Positions 44,610 through 54,729 of a stretch of 64,000 nt of DNA are shown in pieces. The translations under genes were made by a program, and so were the position numbers. Source of the stretch: Betaproteobacteria bacterium (GTDB taxonomy: Bacteria; Pseudomonadota; Gammaproteobacteria; Burkholderiales; JAEUOS01). Where the stretch lies: assembly GCA_028292405.1 (NCBI GenBank), contig JAQGMJ010000011.1:36230-100229 (forward strand), read 5' to 3'. The notes under the pieces were generated by a model. It did not search any database, was not told the DNA's origin, and worked only from the letters and a program-made list of their open reading frames with translations. Position 1 is the first letter of the stretch. The number at the start of each line of letters is the position of its first letter.

Positions 44610-45599
44610 ATGGCGAAAATGAAATCAGGACGAAAACTGCGGGGAAAACTGCTGGTGCTTGGCGCCGGCGACATCGGCCGCCGGGTGATTGCCTGCATCG
44701 GCGGCGGCGCGGAAGTGACCGCGCTGACCTCGACACCCTCCAGCCGCGCGGCGCTGCGCCACATCGGCGCCCGCCCGGCACTGGCCGACCTCGACAAGCC
44801 CGGGAGCCTCACGCGCCTGCCGCGCGACTGGGACAGCCTGCTGCACTGCGCCCCACCGCCCGCGCGCGGCGCCCAAGATACGCGGACGCGAAATATATTG
44901 CGCGCGTTCGATCGCTCGCGGAAAACGGACCATAAGCGATCGAGTTTAACATGCGGCCCCTCGCGCTCCCCCGCTGGGCGGCGCAAGCGCACCGTGGTTT
45001 ACCTGAGCACCAGCGGGGTTTATGGCGATTGCGCCGGCGCACGCATTACCGAAGCCCAGCCCTTGCACCCACGCAACGCCCGCGCGGTGCGGCGGGTCGA
45101 CGCCGAGCGCGCGCTGATCCGGCATGCGCGGCGCGGCGCGTTTCGCCTGATCATCCTGCGCGTGCCGGGCATTTACAGCGAGACGCGCCTGCCGCTGGAG
45201 CGGCTGCGGGCTGGCACGCCGGCACTCGCCCCCGCCGACGATGTCTATACCAACCACATCCACGCCGCCGACCTGGCCGCGCTGGCCATCGCCGCGCTTA
45301 GGCGCTTGCGCAAGCGTGTGCGTCCGCAGGTTCGTATCTACAACGCCAACGACGGCGGCGACATGAGGATGGGCGACTATTTCGATCTGGTCGCGGACAC
45401 TTTTTGCCTGGCGCGCCCGCCGCGCTTGCCGCGCATCGAGATCAAGCAGGCGGTGTCGCCCGCCCTGCTCTCTTTCATGAGTGAATCGCGACGCATGGAC
45501 AACGCGCGCATCAAGCGTGAATTGCCGATCCACTGGTTCGCGCCGACGGTGGGGGCAGGCGTTGCGGCCGCGAGGGCCTCCGCGCCGGCAGCCGCCTAA
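44610..45599 (+). CDS. NAD-dependent epimerase/dehydratase-like protein with an internal insertion
   Basis: A 329-residue extended SDR. LLVLGAGDIGRRVIA is the nucleotide-binding Gly motif, and YLSTSGVYGDC with downstream residues, ILRVPGIY and VYTNHIHAADLAALA mark the epimerase-like core. Between HCAPPPARGAQDTRTR and VVYLSTSGVYGD lies an extra Arg/Ser-rich segment (RAFDRSRKTDHKRSS onward) encoded by an unusually AT-rich patch with a 9-bp inverted repeat. ATG 44610 was chosen; 44619 is an alternative. The substrate is unknown. Its last 4 bases overlap the converging YdcF gene. Confidence 0.8.
   Translation: MAKMKSGRKLRGKLLVLGAGDIGRRVIACIGGGAEVTALTSTPSSRAALRHIGARPALADLDKPGSLTRLPRDWDSLLHCAPPPARGAQDTRTRNILRAFDRSRKTDHKRSSLTCGPSRSPAGRRKRTVVYLSTSGVYGDCAGARITEAQPLHPRNARAVRRVDAERALIRHARRGAFRLIILRVPGIYSETRLPLERLRAGTPALAPADDVYTNHIHAADLAALAIAALRRLRKRVRPQVRIYNANDGGDMRMGDYFDLVADTFCLARPPRLPRIEIKQAVSPALLSFMSESRRMDNARIKRELPIHWFAPTVGAGVAAARASAPAAA
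44908..44943. repeat. 9-bp inverted repeat inside the epimerase insertion
   Basis: TCGATCGCT (44908-44916) is mirrored by AGCGATCGA (44935-44943), 18 bases apart, in an AT-rich patch with AATATATTG just before it. It falls within the part of the protein that looks inserted. Confidence 0.45.
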
Positions 45600-46381
45600 G
45601 GCATGTTCATGCGCGCGTAAAGCATTCCCGCGATCTCGTTGCAGGCCAGGAAAGTACGTCCCAGCGCCGCCGTGTTTGGCACCAGCTCGCGCCAGCTAAA
45701 CGGCGAAGGGGCTTCCACCACCGGCCGGCCGTCCGGCGCCAGCGGCACCAGCGCCGGTACCGGCACCACCGCAAAGCCTTGCGCCTCGAAGAGAGCACGG
45801 GCGCGGCGGACATGGAAGTCATTGGTCACCAGGAAAATCGTCTTCACTCCGGCGGCGCGCAGCAGCGGCGCGGACATGCTCGCGTTTTCCACCGTGTTGC
45901 GCGAGGCCACCTCGACCCAGCGCACCGGCACGTTGAAGTCGCGCAGCAGCACGTCGCGCATCATCTCGCCCTCGGCGGGGTCATAGCCGTCATTCTTGCC
46001 GCCGGTGACCAGTACCGGCAGTTTTGTTTGCCTTTGCAGGCGCGCGCCGGTGAACAGCCGGTCCATGGTGCCGCCGATCGGAAAGGCCTCCGCCACCCGC
46101 CCTTGCGCATCGAAAGCCAGGCCGCGTCCACCGCCCAGCACCACAATCGCCTGTGGCGCCGTCGCCGCGGGCGGCCGGCGGTCGATCACGAAGCGATCCA
46201 TCAGCGTATTGCTCAGCCACGGGGTCGCCGCCAGGTAGCCGAACAGCAGCACCAGTCCGAGCAGCCAGCGCGCCGTGCGCGGCCGCCGGCGCATCAGCAG
46301 CCAGACCAGCAGCAGCACCCAGCCCAGCGCCAGCGGCGGCAGTAGCGTGTGCTTGAGGACGGAGCCGATTTCCCAGATCAC
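45596..46381 (-). CDS. YdcF/ElyC family protein (DUF218)
   Basis: A 261-residue membrane protein with two N-terminal membrane spans (residues about 13-30 and 38-55) and a DUF218 domain: AIVVLGGGRGLAF, VLVTGGKNDGYDPAEGEMM, ASRNTVENASMSAPLL and VTNDFHVRRARALFE. The architecture (two spans, then DUF218, about 260 residues) matches ElyC, an E. coli protein needed for envelope integrity and lipid-carrier use. Overlap with the epimerase gene is end to end only. Confidence 0.87.
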   Translation of the reverse strand: MIWEIGSVLKHTLLPPLALGWVLLLVWLLMRRRPRTARWLLGLVLLFGYLAATPWLSNTLMDRFVIDRRPPAATAPQAIVVLGGGRGLAFDAQGRVAEAFPIGGTMDRLFTGARLQRQTKLPVLVTGGKNDGYDPAEGEMMRDVLLRDFNVPVRWVEVASRNTVENASMSAPLLRAAGVKTIFLVTNDFHVRRARALFEAQGFAVVPVPALVPLAPDGRPVVEAPSPFSWRELVPNTAALGRTFLACNEIAGMLYARMNMP

Positions 46382-46399
46382 GCGGAGGCGCTCCGTCGC

Positions 46400-47836
46400 T
46401 TATAGGGTGCCAGGACTATTCTCCGCGTCGAGCAGGCGCACCGCCTCCGGCTCCGGCAGGGCTTCCACGCTTTTCAGCTTGCGCTCCATCTGCCGGGTGC
46501 GGGTCTCGGCCGCATCGATGGAGTTGGCGACGCTTTGCAGTTGCGACTTGGTGCGCGCCAGCACTTCGCCGAACTTGCCGAACTCGGTCTTCACCGCACC
46601 CAGCACCATCCATACATCGCTGGCGCGCTTTTCGATCGCCAGGGTGCGAAAGCCCATTTGCAGTGAATTGAGCACCGCCGACAAGGTGGTCGGCCCGGCG
46701 ATGGTGACGCGGCACTCGCGCTGTAGCCAATCGGCCAGGCCGGGGCGGCGCAGCACCTCTGCATACAAACCCTCGGTGGGCAGGAACAGGATGGCGAAAT
46801 CGGTGGTGTGCGGCGGCTCGACGTATTTATCGCGGATCGCGCGGCCTTCAAGCTTGATGCGCGCTTCCAGCGCCTTCGACGCTTCTTCCATCGCTACCAA
46901 ATCGGCGAGGTCATGCGCCGCGACAATGCGCTCGTAGTCCTCGATCGGGAATTTGGAATCGATCGGCAGCCACACCTGGGTCGCGCCCAGGCCCTCGGGC
47001 TCGCGCCCGGGCAAGCGGATGGCGAACTCCACGCGGTCGGCGCTGCCGGGGCGGGTGGCGACGTTGGTGGCGTACTGCTCGGCCGTCAGCGATTGTTCGA
47101 GCAAGGCCGCAAGTTGCACCTCACCCCAGGTGCCGCGCGTCTTCACGTTGGTCAGCACGCGTTTCAGGTCGCCGACGCCGATGGCCAGGGTCTGCATCTC
47201 GCCCAGGCCGCGATGCACCTGCTCGAGGCGCTCGGACACCAGCTTGAATGATTCGCCCAGGCGCTGCTCCAGCGTGGCATGCAGCTTTTCATCCACCGTC
47301 TTGCGCATTTCTTCCAGCTTGACCGCATTCTGCGTCTCGATGTCCTTCAGGCGAACCTCGAGGGTGTTGCGCACTTCGGTGAGCTTTTGCTCGTTCGATT
47401 GTGTCAGCACCACCAGTTGCTGCTGCAACTGGTCGCCGAAGCGGCGCAGGGCATTGCCGTTTTCCTCGCGGCCCGCACGGGCATCGTTGCGTAACAACTC
47501 AAGCTGGGCTTCGTTTTTCTGCGTCAGCACGCCCAGGGTCTGGGCGAAGGCGTCGATTTTCTGGTTTTGCACCAGGTTGGTATTGGTCAGTTGGTCGCTC
47601 AGGGTGCGCTGGAATTGCTGCAAGCTTTCGCCGAGTTCCTTGCGGCCGTCCTGCGAGGCTGCACGCACCTCCTGGCGCAATTCGCGCTCGACGCGCTCGC
47701 CCGCCGCGTCGATGCGATCGAAACGCGGCGCCGAATTATCCTCGGCACCACGCCCGCTGCGGGCGTAAGCAAGCCCGGCCAGCACGGCGGCTGCCAGCGC
47801 GGCGATAGCCGTTACCCAGATCAGCAGGCCTTCCAT
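46400..47836 (-). CDS. rmuC: DNA recombination protein RmuC
   Basis: A 478-residue RmuC protein: an N-terminal membrane anchor (residues about 3-25), a long coiled coil (about 50-215, many Gln/Glu/Leu heptads) and the C-terminal RmuC nuclease-like domain with TRGTWGEVQLAALLEQ, WLPIDSKFPIEDYERI, PPHTTDFAILFLPTEGLYAEV and AIEKRASDVWMVLG. RmuC is proposed to limit DNA inversions at short repeats. It lies in a same-strand run with the globin and YdcF genes. Confidence 0.95.
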   Translation of the reverse strand: MEGLLIWVTAIAALAAAVLAGLAYARSGRGAEDNSAPRFDRIDAAGERVERELRQEVRAASQDGRKELGESLQQFQRTLSDQLTNTNLVQNQKIDAFAQTLGVLTQKNEAQLELLRNDARAGREENGNALRRFGDQLQQQLVVLTQSNEQKLTEVRNTLEVRLKDIETQNAVKLEEMRKTVDEKLHATLEQRLGESFKLVSERLEQVHRGLGEMQTLAIGVGDLKRVLTNVKTRGTWGEVQLAALLEQSLTAEQYATNVATRPGSADRVEFAIRLPGREPEGLGATQVWLPIDSKFPIEDYERIVAAHDLADLVAMEEASKALEARIKLEGRAIRDKYVEPPHTTDFAILFLPTEGLYAEVLRRPGLADWLQRECRVTIAGPTTLSAVLNSLQMGFRTLAIEKRASDVWMVLGAVKTEFGKFGEVLARTKSQLQSVANSIDAAETRTRQMERKLKSVEALPEPEAVRLLDAENSPGTL

Positions 47837-47860
47837 TATTTCTTCTTTCCGACGTTCGGC

Positions 47861-48271
47861 CTAGTTTTCACGATTGCGCATCCAGTCGGCCGTCCCGAAA
47901 AAGGCTTCCTGCAGGCGCGTCTGCAATTCTTCCGGCACGCCGGTTTGCTCCATCGCCGAGTACATGCAGGCGAGCCACTGGTTGCGCTCGTCCATGCCGA
48001 TGGAAAACGGCAAATGGCGCGCGCGCAAGCGCGGATGGCCGAATTGCTCGATATACAAGTTGGGTCCGCCAAGCCAGCCGGAGAGGTACATCTTCAGCTT
48101 GCTGCGCGAGCCATCGAGCGTCACCGGGTGCAGCTTGCGGATGCCGTAGTACTCCGGCATTTCATCCATCAGGTCATAGAAGCGGTCGACCAGCGCGAAC
48201 ACTTTTTCCTCGCCACCCAGCAATTCATAGGCGGTGGCCTGGCCTTCCTGCGTTTGCTCTTCTTCACTCAT
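47861..48271 (-). CDS. Group II truncated hemoglobin
   Basis: A 136-residue truncated globin (2/2 fold), binding O2 or NO at heme. YELLGGEEKVFALVDRFYDLM is the AB/E region, LSGWLGGPNLYIEQFGHPRLRARHLPF contains the proximal His (ARHLPF) and the Gly-rich hinge, and the Trp of the G helix is in ERNQWLACMYSAM. This fits group II. It starts one base from the end of the permease gene. Confidence 0.93.
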   Translation of the reverse strand: MSEEEQTQEGQATAYELLGGEEKVFALVDRFYDLMDEMPEYYGIRKLHPVTLDGSRSKLKMYLSGWLGGPNLYIEQFGHPRLRARHLPFSIGMDERNQWLACMYSAMEQTGVPEELQTRLQEAFFGTADWMRNREN

Positions 48272-48272
48272 T

Positions 48273-50762
48273 TCAGGCGTCCCGCAGCGTCGCCATCGGC
48301 GGACGCTTCAGCGCGCCGGCCAGCGCCAGCCATCCGCCGGCCATGGTGCAGACCGCACCGCTGAAAATGCCCGCCAGCCACAGCCACGGGTTGAAGCCCG
48401 GCGGCAGGTCGAGCACGAATACGGTCACCGCATAGCCGACGCTGAAGGCGATAGCCGAAGCAAACAGCCCCGCCAATGCGCCGGTCAAAATGAACTCCGC
48501 CCATTGCGCGCGCTTGAGTTGCGCCGAGGAGGCGCCGAGCGAGCGCAGGATGCCGGCTTCGCGGGTGCGCTCGTCCTGGCTGGCGGTGAGCGCTGCATAG
48601 AGCACTGTCATGCCGGCGGCCAGGGTGAACAGGAAAATGAATTGCACTGCTTCCACCACCTGGTCGATCACCCCCTTGATCTGGCGGATCATCGCCGAGA
48701 CGTCGATCAGCGTCAGGTTGGGCATGCGCGCCACCATCTCGTCGGCCATCGCCTCCTTGCCGGCTGGCAAGTGAAACGAAGTAATGTAGGTCGCGGGAAA
48801 CGGCGACAGCAGCTTGGGATTGACGATGACGAAGAAATTCACCCGCATCGAGTCCCAGCTCAGCTTGCGCAGGTTGGTGATCGGCGCCTCGAAAGTCTGG
48901 CCGGCGATTTCATACGTTAGACGATCGCCGATTTTCAGGCCCAGGGTCTTCGCGATGCCCTCCTCCACCGACAGAGCGCCCTGCTCCAGTTCGGCCGGGC
49001 TGAACCATTGCCCCTGCACCACCGCATTGTGGCTGGGAAGCTGGTTCATGTAGGAGAGATTGAACTCGCGGTCGACCAGGCGGCGCGCGCGGTCGTCGCT
49101 GAAAAACTCCGGCCCGGTCGGCTTGCCGTTGATCGCGATCAGGCGGCCGCGGATCATCGGGTACAACACCGGCGCGCCGACGCCGTTTTGCCGGAACACC
49201 TCGGTCAGCGTATCGCGCTGCTCGGGCAGGATGTTGATGATGAAGCGGTTCGGCGCGTCCGGCGGAATCGTGGTTTGCCACTTGTCGATCAGGTCGCCGC
49301 GCGTAATGGTGAGCATCAGCAGCGCCGCCAGCCCCAGGCTCAGCGCCACTACCTGGGTGACAGTGGCGAGGCTGCGCCGGCGCATCGCCGCCACGCCATA
49401 ACGCCAGGAGAAACCCGCCTCGCCGCGCAAGCGCGCCAGCAGCTTGAGCACGCCGTAGGTCAGCACACCGCTGATACCAAGCGCGGCGGCAAAGCCGCCG
49501 GCGGCGATCAGCCCCAGCTTCAAGTCGCGCGCCTGCCACAGGATCAGCAGCACCAAGGCCACCGCACCACAGGCATAGGCGATCAGGGTGGCGGACTTCG
49601 GGTTGCCCATTTCACGGCGAATCACCCGCACCGGCGGCACACCCGCCAGCTGGATCAGCGGCGGCAGCGCGAAACCCAGCAGCAGCAAGGTGCCGGTGGC
49701 AAAGCCCTGCAGCGCCGGCATCAGTGTCGGCGCCGGTAACTCCACCGCCACCAGGTAGCCCAGCAAAGCGGCAAGCAACTCATGCACCGCCCAGCCCAGA
49801 AAGGTACCGGCCGCCGAACCCAGCAAGCCCAACCAGAGGAATTCCGCCGAGTACAAGCCGAACAGCTTACCCTGGCTCGCGCCCATCGCCCGCAGCACGG
49901 CACAGCCGTCGAGATGGCGTTGCATGAAACGCCGGGCGCCCAGCGCCACCGAGACGGCGGCAAGGATTACCGCCAGCAAAGCCACCAGCCCGAGAAATTG
50001 CTGCGCGCGAGCCACGGTGTTGCGGATCTCCGGGCGCGCATTGCTCACCTCCTCCAGGCGCTGCCCACGCCCCAGGCGTTCCTTCACCCAGGCGGTGTAG
50101 GCCTTCATGGTGTTGTCGGCGCCGGCCACCAGCAGGCGGTAATTGACGCGGCTGCCGAGCTGGATCAGGTTGGTGCGCGGCAGGTCGGCCTGGTTCATCA
50201 GCAGGCGCGGTGCAATCGACAGGAAGCTGGCGCCACGGTCCGGTTCCAGCGTCAGCACCTGGGCGAAACGCAGGGTGATGTCGCCCACGCCGATCAGGTC
50301 GCCGGGCTTGGCCTGCAGGCTGGCAGCCAGTTGCTCGTCCAGCCAGACCGTGCCGGGTGCGGGAATCTCGCGCGTGGCGGCGTCCGGCTGGTTGCGGTTC
50401 GGCGCGACACGCAGAGCGCCACGCAGCGGATAACTGCCGGTCACTGCCTTGAAGCCCGCCAGGTGGGTCTTGCCGTTCAGCGAGGCCATGCTCGGGAAAG
50501 TCGCGGCGCCCGCGGTTTGCAGGCCCCGGTTAGCCGCTTCGCTGGCGTATTGGTCCGGCATCGGCCGGTCCGCGCTTACCACCAGGTCGGCGCCGATCAG
50601 TTGGTGTGACTCCTGGGCCAGGGCACGGCCGACGCGGTCGGCGAAGAACCCAACTGAGGTGACGCTGGCCACCGCGATCACCAAAGCCGCGAGCAGCACC
50701 CGCAGTTCACCCGCCCGGGCGTCACGCGCAAGCATGCGCAGGGAAAGCAGCAATGTGTGCAT
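48273..50762 (-). CDS. FtsX-like ABC transporter permease (YbbP type)
   Basis: An 829-residue permease with two FtsX repeats. The N-terminal span and large periplasmic domain precede the first three-span FtsX unit (FLGLVALLAVILAAVSVALG), and a second unit closes the protein (VQFIFLFTLAAGMTVLYAAL). REAGILRSLGASSAQLKRAQ and VLRAMGASQGKLF are the mechanical-coupling signatures. YbbP pairs with the ATPase YbbA, which is not adjacent here. Substrate unknown, possibly lipoprotein or envelope lipid. ATG 50762 was preferred to a TTG two codons upstream. Confidence 0.9.
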   Translation of the reverse strand: MHTLLLSLRMLARDARAGELRVLLAALVIAVASVTSVGFFADRVGRALAQESHQLIGADLVVSADRPMPDQYASEAANRGLQTAGAATFPSMASLNGKTHLAGFKAVTGSYPLRGALRVAPNRNQPDAATREIPAPGTVWLDEQLAASLQAKPGDLIGVGDITLRFAQVLTLEPDRGASFLSIAPRLLMNQADLPRTNLIQLGSRVNYRLLVAGADNTMKAYTAWVKERLGRGQRLEEVSNARPEIRNTVARAQQFLGLVALLAVILAAVSVALGARRFMQRHLDGCAVLRAMGASQGKLFGLYSAEFLWLGLLGSAAGTFLGWAVHELLAALLGYLVAVELPAPTLMPALQGFATGTLLLLGFALPPLIQLAGVPPVRVIRREMGNPKSATLIAYACGAVALVLLILWQARDLKLGLIAAGGFAAALGISGVLTYGVLKLLARLRGEAGFSWRYGVAAMRRRSLATVTQVVALSLGLAALLMLTITRGDLIDKWQTTIPPDAPNRFIINILPEQRDTLTEVFRQNGVGAPVLYPMIRGRLIAINGKPTGPEFFSDDRARRLVDREFNLSYMNQLPSHNAVVQGQWFSPAELEQGALSVEEGIAKTLGLKIGDRLTYEIAGQTFEAPITNLRKLSWDSMRVNFFVIVNPKLLSPFPATYITSFHLPAGKEAMADEMVARMPNLTLIDVSAMIRQIKGVIDQVVEAVQFIFLFTLAAGMTVLYAALTASQDERTREAGILRSLGASSAQLKRAQWAEFILTGALAGLFASAIAFSVGYAVTVFVLDLPPGFNPWLWLAGIFSGAVCTMAGGWLALAGALKRPPMATLRDA

Positions 50763-50851
50763 GGTCAAATTATCTCATGCGGGGGCTGTTGACACGCTAG
50801 GGGGACGCATGTTGAACTGGGCGCAAACCCGTTCGTTGCCCGCCAAACCCC

Positions 50852-51304
50852 ATGTCCATCAGCATCCGCAAAATCGAAGCCCGCGACGAAGCCGCCTGGC
50901 GCCGCTTGTGGGACGGTTATTGCGCATTCTACGAAGCCAGCTTGAGTCCTGACGTAACCGCGCGTACCTGGCACCGCATCCTCCATCCCGCCTCGAGCAT
51001 CCACGCCATCGTCGCCGTCGGCGAGCATGACCAACCCATCGGTTTCGCCAACTACGTGGTGCATGAAAACACCTGGGATTTGCTACCGGTGTGCTACCTC
51101 GAAGACCTGTTCGTCGACCCCGCCGCCCGCGCCCGGGGCGTGGGCCGGCAACTGATCGCCTGGCTGGTGACCTGCATGCAAAGCGAAGGCTGGTCGCGCC
51201 TTTACTGGATGACGCGCGAAGACAACCAGCGCGCCCGCGCCCTGTACGACAAATTCACCCCGCGCGACGCCTTCGTGCGCTATGTGATCAAGGTCCAAAA
51301 ATAG
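50852..51304 (+). CDS. GNAT family N-acetyltransferase
   Basis: A 150-residue GNAT acetyltransferase with CYLEDLFVDPAARARGVGRQLIAWL, the strand and the acetyl-CoA pyrophosphate loop R-x2-G-V-G, then YWMTREDNQRARALYDKF, the alpha-4 motif. It acetylates an unknown amine. A stand-alone gene; its 5' side faces the permease gene and its 3' side the LIV cassette. Confidence 0.93.
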   Translation: MSISIRKIEARDEAAWRRLWDGYCAFYEASLSPDVTARTWHRILHPASSIHAIVAVGEHDQPIGFANYVVHENTWDLLPVCYLEDLFVDPAARARGVGRQLIAWLVTCMQSEGWSRLYWMTREDNQRARALYDKFTPRDAFVRYVIKVQK

Positions 51305-51321
51305 CGCAAATAGCGCGGCAA

Positions 51322-52031
<710 letters not shown>

Positions 52032-52035
<4 letters not shown>

Positions 52036-52754
52036 AGTGCCTCCTCGCCGAGATAACACTCCAGTACCTTCGGGTCTTTGACCACCTCCTGCGGCGCGCC
52101 TTCGGCAATCTTCTCGCCGTAGTGCAAAACCACGATGTGCTGGGCCAGCGCCATCACCGCGCGCATCACGTGCTCGATCAGCAAAATGGTTAGGCCGGTT
52201 TCCTGGTTGACGCGGCGGAACACCGCCACCATCTCGTCGACCTCGGTAGGCCGCAGGCCCGCCATCACCTCGTCGAGCAGCAGCAGTTTCGGCCCGGTGG
52301 CCATGGCGCGCGCAACTTCGACGCGCTTGCGCTCCGGCAGTGTCAGGCTGGCGGCGGGATGTTTCGCCTTGTCGGCCAGGTGCAGCAACTCGAGCACGCG
52401 CATCGCTTCCTTGCGCGCCTGCGCAACACTGGCGCTGGCGTTCAGCGCACCCACCACCACGTTGTCCAGCACCGAGAGCCCGGGAAAGGGTTTCACCACC
52501 TGGAAAGTACGCCCGATGCCGGCGCGGCAGATCTGGTCCGGACGCAGGCCGGCGATCGGCTTGCCGTCGAAGCGGATGCTGCCGCCGTCCGGCTTGTAGA
52601 CCCCGGCGACGACGTTGAAGCAGGTGGTCTTGCCGGCGCCATTGGGGCCGATCATGGCGTGGATCGCGCCTTGGGGAATCGAAAAACTGACGTCGTGCAG
52701 CGCGCGCAGGCCGCGAAAATGCTTGCCGATGCCAACGACCTCGAGCAGCGCCAT
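52032..52754 (-). CDS. livG: LIV-type ABC transporter ATPase LivG (cassette 3)
   Basis: A 240-residue ATPase with Walker A GPNGAGKTTCFN, GRTFQVVKPFPGLSVLDNVVV, LTLPERKRVEVARAM as the signature motif (a P in place of the usual G, as in some LivG proteins), Walker B LLLLDEVMAGL and LLIEHVMRAV. DEV instead of DEP at Walker B is another LivG variant. ATG 52754 is one base beyond the livM stop (TGAAATG). Confidence 0.93.
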
Positions 52755-52755
52755 T

Positions 52756-53754
52756 TCAGTGCTCCCGCTCGAGGCCGAGGCGCCGCGCCAGCATCGGCCA
52801 GATGCCATTGGGCAGGAACACCACTACCAGCAATAGGCAGATGCCGTAGAACACCTGCTTGACACCGGGCACGTCAATGCCCGCCCACTGCAGCAGTTCG
52901 GAAAGTCCATCGGCCAGCGGCGTCAGCACAAAGGCGCCGACAATCGGGCCGATCAGGGTGCCCAGGCCGCCGATGATCGGCCCGAGGATGATCTCGATCG
53001 AGCGGCCCATGGAAAAAATCTGCTCGGGAAACAGGTTGTTGTAATAGAAGGCGTAGAACACGCCGGCGAAGGCCGTCATGGCGGAAGAAAGCATCACCGC
53101 GATCATCTTGTAGCGGAACACTGGAATACCCAGGGCGGCGGCGGCGTCCTCGTTTTCGCGGATCGCCTGCCAGTAGTAGCCCAGGCGGCTGCCTAGCAGC
53201 CAGCGGCAAAAACCCAGCGCGGCCACGCACATCGCCAACATCACGTAGTAGAACATGATGGGCGCGCCGCGCAGGTTGAGCAGGTCGTTGCTGCTCAGGT
53301 TGGCCACCGGCAGGAACAGACCGCCGGAGCCGCCCAGCCAGGGCCAGTGGTCAAAGCCGACGCGGACGAATTCGGAGAACGCGATGGTGAGGATGGCGAA
53401 GTACACCCCGCCGATGCCGAAACGAAACGCCAGGAAACCGATGATCGCGCCCATCGCCGTGGTCGTCGCCACCGCCACCAGCAAGCCGACCCAGGGGTTG
53501 ACGCCAAACTTGGTGAACATCATCGCGGCCGCATAGGCGCCGAGGCCGACATACAGGGAATGGCCGAGCGAAAGCTGCCCGGCAAAGCCCATCATCACGT
53601 TCCACGCCTGGCCCGCGTAGGCGAAGTACAGCACCACCACCAGCAGCGAGAGGATATAGGCATTGACCAGCCAGGGCGCCACCAACAACACGGCGAGGAA
53701 CAGGCCCAGCGCCACCAGCGCGCGCCGCGGCAAACCGTCGAACAGCATGTTCAT
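52756..53754 (-). CDS. livM: LIV-type ABC transporter permease LivM (cassette 3)
   Basis: A 332-residue permease with WNVMMGFAGQLSLGHSLYVG (LivM signature), GGVYFAILTIAFSEFVRVGF, IRENEDAAAALGIPVFRYK and IGGLGTLIGPIVGA. Its start overlaps the livH stop by 4 bases (ATGA). Confidence 0.93.
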   Translation of the reverse strand: MNMLFDGLPRRALVALGLFLAVLLVAPWLVNAYILSLLVVVLYFAYAGQAWNVMMGFAGQLSLGHSLYVGLGAYAAAMMFTKFGVNPWVGLLVAVATTTAMGAIIGFLAFRFGIGGVYFAILTIAFSEFVRVGFDHWPWLGGSGGLFLPVANLSSNDLLNLRGAPIMFYYVMLAMCVAALGFCRWLLGSRLGYYWQAIRENEDAAAALGIPVFRYKMIAVMLSSAMTAFAGVFYAFYYNNLFPEQIFSMGRSIEIILGPIIGGLGTLIGPIVGAFVLTPLADGLSELLQWAGIDVPGVKQVFYGICLLLVVVFLPNGIWPMLARRLGLEREH

Positions 53755-54617
53755 GGGCGCCGCCCCAGCAAGCCCTGCGGGCGGAACAGCAGCACCAGGA
53801 TCAGCAGCGCGAAGGTGAACATGCTTTTCGCCGAAGGGTCGAACGCCACGCCGGCCAGAGCTTCCGACACCCCCACCAGCAGGCCCGATAGCAACGCCCC
53901 GGTCAGGCTGCCCATGCCGCCGACGATGACAATGATGAAGGCCAGCAGGGTGTACGAAGGCCCCTGCAGCGGCGTCACATCCAGCAAGAGCAGCAACAGG
54001 CAGCCGGCCGCGCCCAGGCAGGCCGCGCCGATACCGAAGGTCAGGCCGTACAGGTGCTTGACGTTCAGGCCCACCACCTGCGCGCCGAGATAATTATCGG
54101 CGCAGGCGCGGATCGCCCTACCCGTCAGCGTGAAGCGAAAAAACGCGAACAGCGCTCCCGACACCGCCAGTGCCGCGATGGCGGCGAAAATGCGCACCTT
54201 GTCGATGATCAGGGCGCCAAATTGATAGGAGTCCAGCGCGTAGTCCACCTGCACGTTGCGCGCGTTCGGTCCGAAGGCAATCAGCTGTGAATTGGTGAGA
54301 ATGATGGCAACAGCCACCATCAGCATGAACTGCGTGTGCTCGGGCCGCTGCACGAAGGAATTGACCAGGCCGCGCTGCAGGCCGTAGCCGAGCAGGAACA
54401 TGCCGATGGCGATCGGCGCCATCGCCACCAATGGATCAAGCTTGAATGCCTGCGCCAGCAGGATGGCGCCGTACATGGCGCCGGTCATCATTTCACCGTG
54501 GGCGAAGTTGACCACCCGCACCACGCCGAAGATTACCGACAGTCCAAGCGCCATCAGGCCATAGACCAGGCCGGTGAGCGCGCCGCCGACGGCGGCATTG
54601 AGATACAGATCGGACAT
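53751..54617 (-). CDS. livH: LIV-type ABC transporter permease LivH (cassette 3)
   Basis: A 288-residue permease with LMALGLSVIFGVVRVVNFAHGE and GGMGSLTGALLSGLLVG as LivH signatures and about eight membrane spans. It lies behind the gene for its binding protein, separated by a strong hairpin. Confidence 0.93.
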   Translation of the reverse strand: MSDLYLNAAVGGALTGLVYGLMALGLSVIFGVVRVVNFAHGEMMTGAMYGAILLAQAFKLDPLVAMAPIAIGMFLLGYGLQRGLVNSFVQRPEHTQFMLMVAVAIILTNSQLIAFGPNARNVQVDYALDSYQFGALIIDKVRIFAAIAALAVSGALFAFFRFTLTGRAIRACADNYLGAQVVGLNVKHLYGLTFGIGAACLGAAGCLLLLLLDVTPLQGPSYTLLAFIIVIVGGMGSLTGALLSGLLVGVSEALAGVAFDPSAKSMFTFALLILVLLFRPQGLLGRRP

Positions 54618-54634
54618 GTGAGCCTGGATCGATT

Positions 54635-54670
54635 AAAAACTCCGGGGCGCCGCTGTTGGCGGCGCCCCGG
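54635..54670 (-). terminator. Hairpin terminator/attenuator between binding-protein and livH genes
   Basis: CCGGGGCGCCGC (54642-54653), a 5-base loop and its exact complement GCGGCGCCCCGG (54659-54670) form a perfect 12-bp stem. On the minus strand it is followed by a T-run (TTTTT, complement of 54635-54639). It probably gives partial termination, so the binding protein is made in excess over the permease. Confidence 0.8.
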
Positions 54671-54729
54671 TTACGTCTACTGCGAGAACTGCCGGGCGGG
54701 TGTACGGCAGGTACGTTACGGCTACGTAA

